Shown: positions 1-14,260 of the stretch, piece by piece
Layout: each line of letters starts with the position of its first letter
How positions within the stretch are numbered: position 1 is the first letter of the stretch
Assembly (NCBI GenBank): GCA_005656395.1
Contig: SRSI01000046.1
Coordinates: 1,116,001 to 1,180,000 of the forward strand
From: Strongyloides papillosus
Taxonomy: Eukaryota; Nematoda; Chromadorea; Rhabditida; Strongyloididae
DNA length: 64,000 nt
Direction of reading: 5' to 3'
Notes under the pieces: generated by a model
What the model was told of the DNA's origin: nothing
Database searches by the model: none
Seen by the model: only the letters and a program-made list of their open reading frames with translations
Position numbers and translations under genes: made by a program

Positions 1-3000
1 ATTTCACCTTCAGTGACTTTTCTTTCAATTCTTTCTCTAATTTCACCTGTTCACATAACTTTTTAACCACATTATGTTGTTTCAATTATTGAAGCCTAAA
101 GATAAAAAATAAATATAAATATTCATTATTTTGTCTATATTTATTAATATTAAATATATTTGATTATATGTATACTTTTAAAAGATAATATATAAGCTGT
201 TATATAAACTTACTTGCAAATTAAAACTTCTTTGACTTGTTAATTCTTGCGTACTATCAACAGACTTTTTTAATTTTTCATACAAAATTTTTAACTTATT
301 GTATTCTCTTACTAGTTGTTCACTACTATCACTAATTGATGGAGATTCCTTTATAAGTATTTGAGAGTTTAATGATTGTAAATTATTGTCTTTTGTATAA
401 TTATTACTTCTTACATTACTTAACATTCTCCCTCTAATCATCTCATCAGTTGTATTGTCTTTTATATCACAAGAATTAACTAAAAAACAAACAATTATTT
501 ATTTATTTTATGAAAATAAAGAAAAAAATTAAAACATGTTAATTTTATATATTAATAACAATTACTATATATCCTTTTTTAATGATAATTGATAAAAAGA
601 GGATACAAATGTTAAAAGAAATATTTGCCTTATAGTAGAAGAGTGTAAATACAATCTATAATCATTTAAAGTGGATGAGGAATTGTTGATTGGAATAAAT
701 AATATTTTTAATTCCCATGAATAAAATTTTGATAATAGTGTAGATAAAAAGAAAATAATAAGAGACAGGATTTTGAAGTATTCTAAAGAAGTTTTGATAA
801 TGATAACATTACAGAAATATTTAAACTAATTAGCTGATCTTAGCTTAATTATATTTACAAGAAAAATAATAATAAGAGTAACGAAAGAAGAAATAACATT
901 TAAAATTAAATATATTTAAGTGTTATTATTTATAAATAAATCAAAATAGAGTCAAGGATAAAAATGCAATATTATAATAAAGTTTTTTCTTAATGAATAT
1001 ACCTCATGTCATTTTGACAAAATCATGAATAAATCATTTCTAAAGTGTTTCTTTTGATAGATTATAATGATGTTTCATTATATACATACATATTAACCTC
1101 ACCATAGGGAAGTTTAAGAAATTAACATTTATTTAAGAAATGAGTAAACTCCCCCTTCCATGATTGTTAAAGGGGTGTTTTGTTTATATTTAGACATCTC
1201 ACCACATTATTATGTTTTATTTATTTTACTTATCAACTTATGTGAAGAATAAAAAGTATTGGTATTAACATAAAGGTATTATAAAAATTTATTGTACTTA
1301 CTTTTCACTTTCAAAATAACATCAATATATAAATTTTTTTTAGTCATTGATACCTATATATAGATAATTTTTTGTTACATATAAAATTAACTTATATAGG
1401 TGTTATAATAATAAACGAATAATAAATAAAGGTATATTTATCAAATTATTTTACAATAAACCAAAGTATTTGAGAAAGAAGTTTTGGAGGTGTCAATGTT
1501 AAAAGTAGTTATTAAATTTGAAGAAAATAAACAGAATAAGTATAATGAGAGTATATGTTATGGGAGATAATAAACTGAAGATGGAAGAATTTACAAAAGT
1601 ATAGGTGAAATATAAGTAAGTATCAAAAGATAGAAATGAGAGAACTTTTCTCTCATAGTTAAGTGTTTTTCAATGATAAATGTGAGAATATTAATATATC
1701 TATTTGTAAATTATTAATAAAAATATAATGGAAATTTCTATATATATTTTGAATAACTATAAACATATAATATTATTTAGATAATAATGATAATATAATA
1801 AAAAACATAACTTTTTTCTTATCACATATATTCCTTTAAAAAGATAATTTTTTTTAAAATAAATATTAAATGTTTACTTTTATAAAAGTACCTTGTCGTG
1901 GTTTATAGTGATAATCATTCCTATTATCTTTTTTCTTCTTTTTAACCTTTGTTGAGTTTTTAAAAATTAAACCAAATACCATGTTTATTTTAATTAATTT
2001 TTTAATATAATTCGTTTAATAGTGATTTATTGTTATAAATATATTCACATATGTATGAAAGATAGTATGAATAGGAAGAAAAATAACTTAATTGATGTTA
2101 AAATAATACAATAGACTCATGAATATATAGGAAAATCAAAATTATTCGTATTGATGTTTGAAAGAAATAAAATGAAAATAATTGTAGGAGGCTTATTAAA
2201 ATATAAGCTGATTTTATATGGAAATTTTTATATTACATATAATATAAATTATAAGCTACTCACTTTTTGATTATTCAAAGAGAGTAGGATGATATGTTTT
2301 GGTATGTTTTATAGTATAAATTTTTAATAATATTAAAATAATTGTATAATTTTGATATATAAATATATATATTTATTAATAAGAATCATTATAACTGATT
2401 ATATTAGTGTTAATGGCAAATATTTTTGATAAATATAAATTATACTTAGTACTATATAATGATGAAAAAAAAGTTATGTTAAAAGTATTAATAATATATG
2501 TGAATATGAATAATCATGATATAAATGGTAAAGAAAAATGATATGGTACATATATTTAATAATGAAAAGTTATTCTTTGTAAAATTATTTAAAAAGAGTT
2601 ATTTACTTTGTAATAAATACACATATCTCTACATATGTTTATACTATTTGAAAAGTATAAGAAAACCCATGTTTCAAGAGTTATAAATAATATAGTTAAA
2701 TGAAAGGTATATCTTAATAGATAGTACATCTTTGTAAATTAATAAATCTCTAAAAGCTGAAGTAAAATGAAATATTTATAATTATTAGTTTCTATGATTT
2801 TAACAAAAGTTTTAATAGATAATAACATGTAAACAAACTTTTTCGTACATTTTTTTGTTGTTTAATAAAACAATAGATAGGCAATTTTTAAATCTCTTTA
2901 TTCCTCATGATAATTAAAAACGTACCTTTTAAAAACTTGTCGACTGTCTCTAAATTCAATTTAACAACCATATCCTCTTCAGTCATTTTATAATCCTTAT

Positions 3001-6000
3001 TTGTTAATGTACAAACAACTAAATTTTCTTCATCACACCTCAAATCTGGTGTTGATTGATATGTATTTTTGGTTTCTTCGAAGACACTCTTGAATTTTGA
3101 TATCTTCATTGGTGGAGTACTAAATGGTTCCGATGAATGATTAATTTTTTTTAATTTCTCTTCTTCTATTATTTCATTAACATTTGGCATTGAAATTGAC
3201 AAATTATTTTTTTTGTCAACAATATCTTCGCACTCTGGTGGATTTGGAGCGCGAAATTTTTTTCTTGAATTAAATTTAAATGATGAAATACTCTCTTTGA
3301 AGGTAGTTTTAAATGAAAAAACTTCTTTTCTATAATAAAAAATATTAATCTAAAGCTTGGAATAATATTGACAATATTTTTAGTCAACAATATCATTGAA
3401 ATATTAGAATGATAAATTTAAGGTGAAAATAGACAAATTTATAAGCATTTTTTATGTTTATATGATTAATCATCCCATTAAAAGGGTCTCCAAACAAAGA
3501 ATGATTCATAAAGATGGGTGAACCCAAAAATATTACTAATTATATGAAATATTAAAAAAATGATGAAAATACTATAGTGTGTTATAGTTTTAAGGTTATT
3601 TATTTTTATAAGAAACAGGAAGTGGTTGAATAGTAGTTTGATAAAAAGCAAAAAACTTACTTAGATTCAGATAATTTGTTATCATTTTCATTCTTATCAT
3701 TAACCTCTATCAATTTTCTACTTTCAACAACATTATTTATTATTTTTTTCCCCTCATCTTCGGGTATTATTTTTTTTGATGATCCTTTTTTCGTAAAAAA
3801 AGATAAAAATTTTAATGGTTTTTTCTTTTTACCATTTTCTTTCTCGTTTAAATTAAGAGTAGATGTTATGTTTTCACTTTGTATATCTTCACGAACAATA
3901 ACCATATTATCAGCTAAAATTAAAAAAGTTTTATTGACGTATATCATTATATTTAACGATCTAATTAAAAATGACTTACTTTGTAAAAAAGTTTCAGATA
4001 AACTTTTGAGACTTTTTATTGAACCTCTACCAGAAGATATTCCACTAGATGTTATACTATTTGTAGAATCAACACTTTTCGTTCTTTGAAGACTATTTTG
4101 TTTATTAAAAAAATTTAACTTTTTAACAGCCTTAACAGTCCTTGGTGGATGTAATGATTTAGATTTATGTTCTTCAAGACAATCGTAAAAATAATTTTTA
4201 TCTTTCTGAGATAAAGAATAAGTATTAGAAGAATGGTTGTTTGTATGTGTTATCTCACTATTATTATTATTCCAAGGTTTACAAAGTATATTTGAATCTA
4301 TATCTGAATCTAGAATTGATGCTTCAGTATTTTGATGAGTAGATAGTACACTTCCTTTAAAACTAGAAGCTGGATATAGTGGCTAGAAATATTAAAAGAT
4401 TAATATATATGTCTATACAGATAATAAGATATAGAAAAAAATTTTAATAAACTGGTGTTGTAGGTTTTTTGTCCAAAAAGTTAAGTATATGTGATCTTGT
4501 TCGTGTAAAATATAAAAAGTATAAATATGTAAAGTAAATTTATTTTACTAAGATGTATAATTGAAAAGAAATCGTTTTACCCATAAATAGAAAGTTAAAA
4601 ATATGTGACTCTTGTAAAAGAATTAAAAAATATTAAACAATCATTTTTTAAGTTAGTGTAGTATTCTTAGAATGGTGAGCAAAAATTCTTAGTGTGATTT
4701 AACAAAACTTTATTTATCATTACCTATAATTGATAAATATTAAGATTTTAAGATAATATAAATAATAGACTTTTCAATAAACTTTTAATAAACAAAAATT
4801 TTATGAGTCATGTTAAGGAAGAAACATATTGGTGTAAAATTGTGTGAGTTGAGAAGGAACATATTAATACAAAAGAAATAACTCTTACTTTTATACTTAT
4901 TTTTACTTAAACTTTTGATATGTCATAATATAACAATAAAAAAGAAAAGTTTTAAATTGATTAAAATTTTGAAGTATTATTGTGATACACTTAAATTTTA
5001 TTCTAAAAGACTATTTAAAAATTCATGATTTCTTTATTATCACATATATAAGATGGTACAAAAATTCCCCTTATCTATAAAAATTAAAAATGATCATTTG
5101 TATAAATAATGTATAATATTATCAATTTATAAATACAATTATAAAATCAATCTTTTTGAAAAAAGAAAATTTTAAATTAACAAATAATTTTTAAATAAAT
5201 TTTAAAATTCATTTTCTCCTTTCTTTTTTTTTGCAGTAAAAAAATAAAATTGTAAATAAATTGATATACACGAATTGGTCATAAAAATATAAGAATAAAT
5301 GTATTATTATTAGTATAAAAAGAAATAATTTTTAAAGTATAAGAGTCTGTTGACACCCTTTTTACAAAATTGATATCTTAAAATAGTTTTCACAATCTTC
5401 TCTCCTTTTAAAAACTATTAATACTTCAATTAAACTTTTAATCAACAAATTTTTGTTAACTACCCTTCAATAAAAGAAAGGAAAAATATTAAATTTTATT
5501 TCAGACATATAGGACATTTAACTAGTATATTTAAAAAAATATTTTGTATCATTAAAAATAAATGTGTAAAAATGAAGATTTTATCAATATAGTTCATCAT
5601 TAAAGTAATTTTTGTGATACATTTTCTTACCGATTCTATGAGATAGGTATAAGATATTAAGGTTGCCATTATGATATTTCATTTAGTTAAATTAAATTTT
5701 TTTACTTTTGTTATTTTTGTTTGTTAAATATGTATTTTTTTCTAAAATTATTCTTCACAATACATACAAACAGTTAAAAAAGTTGTCAAATTAATTTTCT
5801 TTTTTAGATCCTATTAAATATGTTTATAGAATATGAAGCAGAAAAAGAATATAGTTAGAAAGACAAATGTAATAATTTGTAAAAATGATATGATTTTATA
5901 AATTTATATAAACGTTCTCACAATATACTTTGCTTATATGAATCGTAAAAATGATTGATGTCTTATCATTAATATGGCAATTCCTTTTTCATAAAATTTG

Positions 6001-6764
6001 ACTAACTTTCAACATAATATTTTTGTTAACATTATATTATTAATATAGAAAGAAAAGATATTATACTATTAGTAATCACTTTTTGTCATTATTTATTTGT
6101 CAATTAAAAGCATATTAATAATAGAAAATGTGAAGAATAAAATACATAAAAATAGATTGATGACCTTTATCAATGATACCTTAGAATGACAAAGAGTTCA
6201 AAGGTAAACAAAAAAATATGGATGTTTAAAGATTAAACGTACCTCATAAATTATTTGGTTAGCAGAAACAATATCAATGTTATTTATTTTCTTTTTATCA
6301 TTTCTTATATCTAATGTACAATCTGGAAGTAAGGGAATTTCATAAAATTCATTGAATTTTGAATAATTATATGGTATTGTTTTGGGATTTGTTATTGTCC
6401 ATTCTCTTCCATAGGAATCCGTCGACAATGATATATATGGAACTTGATAAATTCGTTCATTATTATTTGTTTCTTGAGGATATTTTAAAATCAAATGATT
6501 TTTTGGTAATGAATCCATGTAAGAATAATTATTCTTTTCAACTTCTATTTTTTCTTTACAATAGTATTTACTTGTACTTATTGATTTACTTTTAATAATT
6601 CTTGAACGTTTCCTATAAACTCTTTTATTTTTTCTAAATTTAATATTTTTTCCAAAAGTTACTTGCTTATTTCTTGAAAAAGCTCTCCTTCTAATAATTT
6701 TACTTCCTCCGTTTGAAGATTGTGAAGTTCCATTTGAATAATTTACCTCCTCTTGAAGAATCAT
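1..6764 (-). CDS. Unrecognised six-exon gene, 3' end beyond window
   Basis: Six exons join in one consistent frame: 6764-6243, 4382-3980, 3913-3661, 3329-2926, 479-214 and 46-1. Donors are GTACGT or GTAAGT and acceptors mostly T-rich TAG; phases match at every junction (0,1,2,1,0). Exon 2 has no ATG, so it is easily missed. At least 631 residues are encoded. The N-terminus is very basic (RRR, KRSR runs around residues 25-60). The middle is Ser/Asn/Lys-rich and low complexity. The last visible part (SEQLVREYNKLKILYEKLKK, then a Lys/Glu-rich stretch) looks like the start of a coiled coil that continues past base 1. I do not recognise the family. The introns of 1,860 and 2,446 bp are about fifty times longer than others here. 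The last acceptor (base 47) is the least certain, and an upstream exon above 6764 is possible because a TTCTTAG lies just before the ATG. Confidence 0.6.
480..2925 (-). other. Large intron of the gene at 1-6764
   Basis: A 2.4-kb stretch between a GTACGT donor and a TTTTTTAG acceptor on the minus strand. It is very A+T-rich. I see no open frame, RNA gene or clear repeat inside it. Confidence 0.5.
4383..6242 (-). other. Large intron of the gene at 1-6764
   Basis: A 1.86-kb A+T-rich stretch bounded by a GTACGT donor (phase 0) and a TTTCTAG acceptor on the minus strand. Nothing else is visible in it. Confidence 0.5.
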
Positions 6765-7989
6765 CAAGATAAAATGTATAAAATATCTAAGAAAAATGAA
6801 TTAATATAATAAAGGAAATTTTTAAAGTACAAATATTAAAGTTTATTAAAATAATTCCAATAAATAAAAGAGTTTAAAAGTCAAACAACATGTATTGTAA
6901 TAATAATTTTTCCATGTATACATAATATTGCAAATAATATAAAAGAGGATATATATAATGGAGATAATTAAAAGTAGTGTGAACAACAAAATGACAAAAC
7001 TTTATTTTTCAAGTATCATTTAGATAAAACTTTATACTAACATTGATAATTAAATAGTATATACCTAGAAATTACCTTACAATTATCTGAAGCTATTGTA
7101 TTAGTAAATTAAACTACAACCAGTGGTTCTTTCTTTTTATAAACATAAGAAGTGTTTGAGATTACCATTATGAATTGTTTTATAATATTTAATGTTACAA
7201 CGATATGTTTTAGGTAAATTATAACAAAAATAAGTTTAGTATTTTAAGATATTTAATACAAAATTTGATGCTTCTCATAAATTATATAACAATGTTTAGT
7301 GAGTTTAGAGAAGAAGTGTTAAGTTAAAAATGTTTATATTTCTTGTTTAATGAACTTCGTTTTATTGTACAATACAAAGATTATTGTAAAAATTTATAGT
7401 AATTAGTAATTTTATTATGTAATTACAATTTATTGTTTAAAGTTAGACTTATTATATCAATAAGTAAGGCAATTTGTTTTACTAATAACAACAAAATATT
7501 GATAAATGACAACTAGTGATGAGGAAAATTATTTGATTTATCTGGATTATATTTTGTTTGATGTATTATTACTACTAAGACAAGTTGTAAAGGCATGCTA
7601 TAATTATGACATTAATAATTGGTACTTTTGTTTAATTATCTGGACTTTTAGATTTTCTTTAAGATATGATTTAGTATATTTAATAATACATGAATATTTG
7701 TATTTAATTTATAAAAAGAATAATAACATGCTAGTAACATTTTTTTATGATCAAATTTATGTGAGATAAAAATTTTTATTTTTTTAGCATATACCAATTT
7801 AACAATATAATGTAAATTGGAAATGATGAAAAATTAATTGTATCCATGACATTTAGAAACAATAATATGATGTATAAAAGAAATGAATTATAGTATTTAA
7901 CCTATTTTAAGTGAAAAACTATTTCCTATATATAATAATTTATTATTTAAAAATACTTTGAAGGATATTAGATGTAACAAGATATTTTA
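6765..7989. other. Intergenic, A+T-rich
   Basis: Between two minus-strand genes; it should hold the 3' UTR of the SLC6 gene and the 5' region of its neighbour. A plus-strand open frame of 87 codons near 7507-7769 has Leu/Tyr/Ile-rich composition typical of chance reading in A+T-rich DNA, so I do not call it a gene. Confidence 0.4.
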
Positions 7990-9997
7990 TTATTTACTGA
8001 AAACTAAATCATCACTGAAAACTGATATTCTTCCACTACTTTTTTTTCTCCTCCAACAACGTGAAAAAGAATCTAAAAAAGTGATTAGGTATGATTGTTT
8101 GTATTGTTCAAGTGATGTAATATGTTTTTCATTTGGCTTTATGATTTCCATAATATTCATATCTCTTTTTTTCCATATTTCGAGTAACAATCCAAGTACT
8201 ATTAAAAATAATGGTAATAGGCATAAAAACCATCCAAAACATATCAATTCTTTTGGTAATATTATTTGATATTGTTTACCACTGTAATTATAATTTTTTT
8301 CTAACATTTCTTTTATACCAATAATTGTTAATCCTAACAATACAAGTGGATTAATAAACATATGAAAAAATGACATCAAATAATCAGAAGAACCAAAAAT
8401 CTTTAAAAATAAATTTCTATTCTTTCCTAACATTTTTTTGATATCACTATTAAAATGTCTTATCCCATAGAAATACATTATTCCTATGCATTCAATTCCA
8501 CCAATAACTATTAAATTGAATGATAAAGCAAAAGTATTTAAAATTTCAAAATAATAGATACCAGCTTTCGTCGTTACTGGAATCCCTACAATATACAAAA
8601 ATCCTGTTGATATACATAGTACAATATTTTTCAAACTTTTTAATTTACTAAATCTTTCAAGAAAAGAGATTGAAATGGTTGAGATGAACAATACTATACA
8701 AATTATTCCTAAAAATAAAATCATAATAAAAAATATAAGGGAAAATAACATAGGCATTGGAGATAGTGATGCAATTTCAGGATATATAACAAAAATAAGT
8801 GTTTTCCCATCATTTACTACATTATCAATTGTTTTGCCGAGTTTTTTTGCCATGAAACCAAGAATTGAAAAGGTTGTTATACTACTTAGGATACTCATAA
8901 AATTATTGGCAAGCACCAAAATTATTGAATCTTTAAATATACTATGGCTTTTATCATTATATGATGATAAAAATATTGGTATACCAATACAACATGATAA
9001 ACTTAAAAACAATTGTTCTAAAGCAAGTTTCCATGTTTTCATATTAAATATTGTTGAAGGATCAACTCTTTGATATAAGAAAAAGTTAATTCCTTCATTC
9101 GATCCATCAAGTTTTAAACTATAAAAAAGAAATAATAACATTATCGATATAGAGATTAATAATGTAATAAAAGCAATTTTTCTTAAAATTTTGACTCCTT
9201 TAAATACTATACAAAGTACTAATAAATAAATTAGCGTATAGCTTATAAATATTTCTTTATTAGGTACCAAATTATTGTTGTAAAAATTGTCACTATAAGA
9301 CAATAACTTCTTGTAAAAATATTCCTCTCCTCCATAATTTAGTAAAGTTCCATTTAAGTTTGCATTTTTGAGTTGTTTATACCGAAACTCACTACTACTT
9401 ATTAAGTCTGGTACCAAATAACAAGATTTATTAAAATACATATAATTGATTCCATTTTCATTTCTACATAAATTATCATCAACAGTTGAAACACAGTAAA
9501 TTGAATTCCACTTATTTTTGCAACTGACAATTGAATTTAAATTCCCAATTACAATTTCAAAAATATAAAAAAACACCCATGATAATAACGACAAATAATA
9601 TATTGTCATAAATATTAATATACAAATCATTCCCCAACCAATACCTTTAAAAATAGGTATAACTCTCTCATAAATGTTCAATAATTTTAGGGATGTTGAT
9701 TGACTAATACCAAATTCCATGAATAATAATGGTAATCCAACAGTTATTGATAATATCATATATGGTATTAAAAAATTAACACCACCATTTTCATAAGCTA
9801 AACTTGGAAATCTCCATATATTAGCAAAACCAATAACAAAAGTTATATATGTTGGTAGAAATTGAAGTTTACATTGCAATTTGTCGCTTTTTGTTATCTA
9901 AATTCTTTTAGAAAGTTTAAGTTAACGAAACAATTATTTTTACCTTATCAATATTTGAAGTATTACTATGAATATTACTTCCACCTTCCACAACCAT
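7990..9997 (-). CDS. SLC6-family sodium-dependent neurotransmitter-type transporter
   Basis: Predicted Na+/Cl--coupled symporter (SLC6/SNF family) of the plasma membrane. Two exons: 9997-9944 (18 codons, ATG in good context) and 9897-7990, with a 46-bp intron (GTAAAA to TTTAG); product 653 residues, normal for the family. The first membrane helix carries the signature NIWRFPSLAYENGG, including the Asn and the WRFP that line the sodium and substrate site. About twelve hydrophobic segments follow. The loop after helix 3 is long, has Cys residues and Asn-linked glycosylation sequons (NKS, NGT), as expected of the extracellular loop 2. The Leu of the usual GLGN motif region is changed (GFAN). The substrate cannot be told from sequence; an amine, amino acid or orphan SNF transporter are all possible. 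The frame is intact throughout. Confidence 0.9.
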
Positions 9998-12047
9998 AGT
10001 ATATTTGAAAATGAATTTAAAATTTTTAAAATTCTTTATTAAACAGTTTTTATATAACAAAATGATTTATATTTTAAAGCATGAAACAATTTAAAATATT
10101 TATATGGAATTGAAAATATTGAATAATTTTTGATTTATCAACATTTGATGAATAATTCCAAATTTACATCACATCAAATTTTACAAGAATGAAGTGATTT
10201 TGAGGAATTAATTTAGCAGTATAAATAAAAAAACCATTTTTTAAAAAATAATTGTTAACTAATTCAAATTCTTTTAATTTAAATAATATATGTTGGTAAA
10301 AAGTATAAAAAAGTTATTCTCATTTCTCCCCATAAATTTGAGTTTGCTAAAAGACCTTCTCTCAATACATAATTCCTTGATAAAGATGAATAATATTAAA
10401 AAGTTCAAAAATATAATGTTACGTTGGTATTAACAATAATGAATGGATATCATATTCATTAAAAACAAAAACGAATTCTCTTACAATATATATTAAACAA
10501 CATTTGCTTTTTAAATAAAAGACATTTATAATAACATTTTACTATTATTAAACCATAAAACTGATTTAATCACTAATGGCGATATAAAAACATTTTTTAT
10601 AATATTCACAAATGGTCCTTAAAATCATATGATTATTATTACAAATACCAAAAAAATAAACATTTTTTTACTTACTACAGTGAACAAGTATCCTTCAATG
10701 TTTTTGTAGAATATAAATATTCAATAACTCTAATAACGCGAAATAAGAAAAGCAATTTTATTTTTATCATAACTCTCTCAAAGTTGACCTTTTTTATGAG
10801 TAAATTATCAAAAAAATAGTTTTGTTTTTTTTAATATGAAGACCGCTTTCAATAACTTCTAGTCAACGTTGGCCAAGTTATCCTTAAAAAACCGTAATTC
10901 TAACAATTTTTCCATGGTATTGTTACCCGATCAATTTTTTCTAATGTTAATGAAATAAAGTGGTTCGTGATTAATTCAAAAGGGTGCAATTATAGAGTTG
11001 CATGGAAAGTCAACAATATTGTTAAGGATTAAAAATACACTAAATCATAGATAACCTAACATTAATGATAAATTTTTTTAGAAAATATTCCAAGACGAAT
11101 GCGTTTAAAAGTTGAAGGAAACCGGATCCAAAAACATTATTCGACCGACTAAGACAAATAAATTATTTAAAATCAAAAATCTATATACCACTTAAATAAC
11201 AAATAATAATTATTTATGTTACAAAGTACAATTAATTAAAAAAAATCAATGGAAAATGTCCAAATACTTTTTGGTGTAAATTAAAGGATATAAAAATTCT
11301 TTACATTTTAATGATATTCAAATAAATAATAATAAACAAACCCATCGTTTTTGCTGCTTGTGATGTTATATGGTAAAAATTTTTAAAAACTAATGTACCC
11401 TAATATATTAACAGCAGATAAGATGACTTTTATTATCGCATATAAACGTTTATAATAAAATACTTCTACAGCATAATTAACGTGGTTTTTATTAAGTTGA
11501 ATAACGATACTTAGAGAAATACAATTTCTTCAAAGACAAATTTACATTTATTTAATAAAATTCATTTAGACCTTTTCACAAAATCTTTTAACCATATTAT
11601 GCCATATTTTGGGACATAAAAAAGATCATTTTCGGCAATATTACACCATAAAATTCCTAACTTACAATATGCTTGAGTAAGAAGTGAATTTTACTACACA
11701 ATGCTCAAAAAATTAGAAAAAAAAATGCAACAAAGGCTGGAAAAGGTAACACTTAAACATCTTTCATCTATCATTCATCGATCATTTACGTAGTTTCATT
11801 TCTATAATCATTAATTTTTTCACTTCTATCAATTAATTTATTTAATACATTCCCTCTCTTTCCCATTTTACTTGTCCATCATAATTTACTAAAAAACCAT
11901 TTCCAGTCGTTCACATATAATTCGATAAACTATTAACTTTGTACTTTTGATTCAGCTATCGAAGATGTTATGTTATATTGCGTTCAAATTTTGTGTCATT
12001 ATTTTTAACTATTGTGACAAAGTGTTTTTTCTCGTTTAAAATGATAT
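9998..12047. other. Intergenic between divergent SLC6 and septin genes
   Basis: Two kilobases of A+T-rich DNA separating divergently oriented genes, so it should hold both promoters. I see no open frame, tRNA or strong repeat in it. Confidence 0.4.
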
Positions 12048-14260
12048 ATGAGTAACATTACCTATATTTTAGAACATTGTTTTCCTACAAAAAAACAAAT
12101 GAGAAATTCTAAAGGAATCAGTTGTCACATGAAGGAAAATGGAACAACAAAAAAGAAATCAGCATTGAGCCGTTTAGACAATATCTTTGGGACGTTACGG
12201 GGAAGGAAAAATTCTCTTTCTAAATCTAACAGTGAATCTATTTGTAGGAGTGGATCTGCAACATCTATTGCCTCTGTTGATAAGGTAAATTTACAGTATC
12301 ACTACCAAAATTTTACTTAACTATGGGTAAACAACCTTTGGGATTTTGTTTATGAGCGCCAAAATGTAATTGTCTTTTTGAGTTTTGCATATCCAGATGC
12401 AGTTATTATGATGCGCAGTTTACCCATTTTTATTGTATTCTTTTCAAATTTTAATTCTTTTGATATGATTTTTCCCCTTAGAGGTGTATCAACACAATTT
12501 TTAAAATATTTTTTAATGTATATTTATAATCATCATATATAAGAATAACTTCCTTTTGTCATCGTAATCATTTTTGCGTTTTCTCAACATATTTTAACTA
12601 TATTTAATATGGAAAACTATCCAATTAAAAGTGTCAGATTCAGGAGAAATGTTTGTATTGTTTCTTTCTTTTATTTTTATATTTTTTTTAGTATTCTTTA
12701 AAAAAGGAAGTTCCTGTTGATAAATCTTCTAATAATTTTGAAGTAATTCAGGAAGGAGGTGATACTACGCTAGAACAAGATAGTAGGTCGAGTCTTTAAT
12801 TTAATTATTTTAAATTTTTTTCCATAGAAATCTCAACTACAAGTATTGTAATTACTCCAGAATCGCGTGGTATTCCCAGTGCTGTTAAATCAAGTAACTC
12901 TCAAGTTTTTACTTTTGATTCATCTGTTGAGTCGAAAGATAGCGCTATGATAAAGACTCCTAAAGAAGTTAAAAGTGAGAAAATGGTAAATGGCAACGGA
13001 AAAATTAACAATATTGGCAAAGAAAACATTGCAAAAAAGGAAATTACTGAAATAGAGGATATCCCTGTTCTCAAACCCGATGGGTCTATTGGAATTGAAA
13101 CACTTCCGTATCAGTTAACTAAACGCGCTAACAATCTTCGCTTTCAATTCAATATACTGTGTGTTGGTGAAACTGGTATTGGTAAGACAACTCTTGTCGA
13201 ATCACTTTTTAACAGGAAATTTGAACTTGAACCTTGTAGTCGTGATTTGAAGAAAGTTGATTTGTGTGTTAATCAATGTGAAATAACGGAAGGGACTGTA
13301 ACTTGTAAATTAAGGATTGTTGAAACTGCAGGATATGGAGATCATATGATTGATAAAGACCATGGTACTAAATTAATTGTCAACTACATAGATGAACAAT
13401 TTGAAAAATATTTAAAAGAAGAATTAAAAGTCAAAAGGTGCATGATTTATTATGACGATACAAGAATTCATGCATGTCTTTTTTTCATATCTCCAACTGG
13501 ACATGGCCTTCGATCATTGGATATCGAAACAATGAGGGCTCTGTCGAAGAGAGTTAACATAATACCCGTAATAGCAAAAGCGGATACGACATGTAGAGAT
13601 GAGTTGATTCGCCTTAAATCTAAGATTATTGAAGAGTTAAAGGCAAATCAGATAGAAATATACCAGTTTCCGATTGATGATGATACAGTAAAACAAGCCA
13701 ACGAATCATTTAATAGGATTATGCCATTTGCAGTCATTGGTAGTACAGATTTTATAACACGTGAAAATGGTAAGCAGGTACGTGCTCGAAAATATCCATG
13801 GGGTGTTGTTGAGGTTGAAAATGAGGAGCATTGTGATTTTGTTAAAATGCGTGAAGCGTTACTTCGGCTTAATATAGATGCATTGATAGAGAGGACTCGT
13901 GAGGTTATGTATGAAAATTATAGAAAAGAAAGGCTTAAACAAATGAACATGAAAGATGGTGATATGGGTCCAAAGATGATGGAGGCATTAGTTGAGCGTC
14001 AAAATCTTAAGCAGGAAGAAATGAAAAAGCGTCAAGAGGATTATCAGAAACAATTTGCAGAAAAAGTTAGTAAGAAGGAAATGGAATTAAAGAATCGTGA
14101 GGATTTCTTGAGTATGAGACAACGTGAATTTGAGGAAAATATCTATGCTGAGATAAAACGTGTCGATGAACAAATAGCCATGCTTGAGGAAGAAAAGCGT
14201 AAAATCCAAGGAGGATGTGTTGAAAGAGTAGGGAGTAAGAAATCTAACAAAAGGAATTAA
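12048..14260 (+). CDS. unc-61: Septin, SEPT6-group (UNC-61-like)
   Basis: GTP-binding cytoskeletal protein that assembles into septin filaments at the cleavage furrow and cell cortex. Exons 12048-12284, 12692-12782 and 12828-14260 join in frame (phases 0 and 1) to give 586 residues. The first 200 residues are a low-complexity Ser/Lys-rich extension spread over three exons. The GTPase domain has the P-loop GETGIGKTT near residue 223, a G3 motif written ETAGYGD near 275 instead of the usual DTxG, and the G4 motif AKAD near 359. The ISPTGHGLRSLD stretch and the long domain following it match septins. Residues about 489-574 form a Glu/Lys/Gln-rich coiled coil typical of the SEPT6/SEPT7-type C-terminus. 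Assignment to the SEPT6 group (hence UNC-61 rather than UNC-59) rests on my recollection of the switch and G3 region; family membership is certain. Shorter isoforms starting at the ATG at 12947 are conceivable. Confidence 0.88.

Noticed and set aside
7506..7769. 87-codon plus-strand open frame starting with ATG
   Set aside because: Leu/Tyr/Ile/Asn-rich chance composition, no splice partner, no domain, in A+T-rich intergenic DNA.
8675..9073. 132-codon plus-strand frame inside the SLC6 gene
   Set aside because: Antisense shadow of the transmembrane-coding exon.
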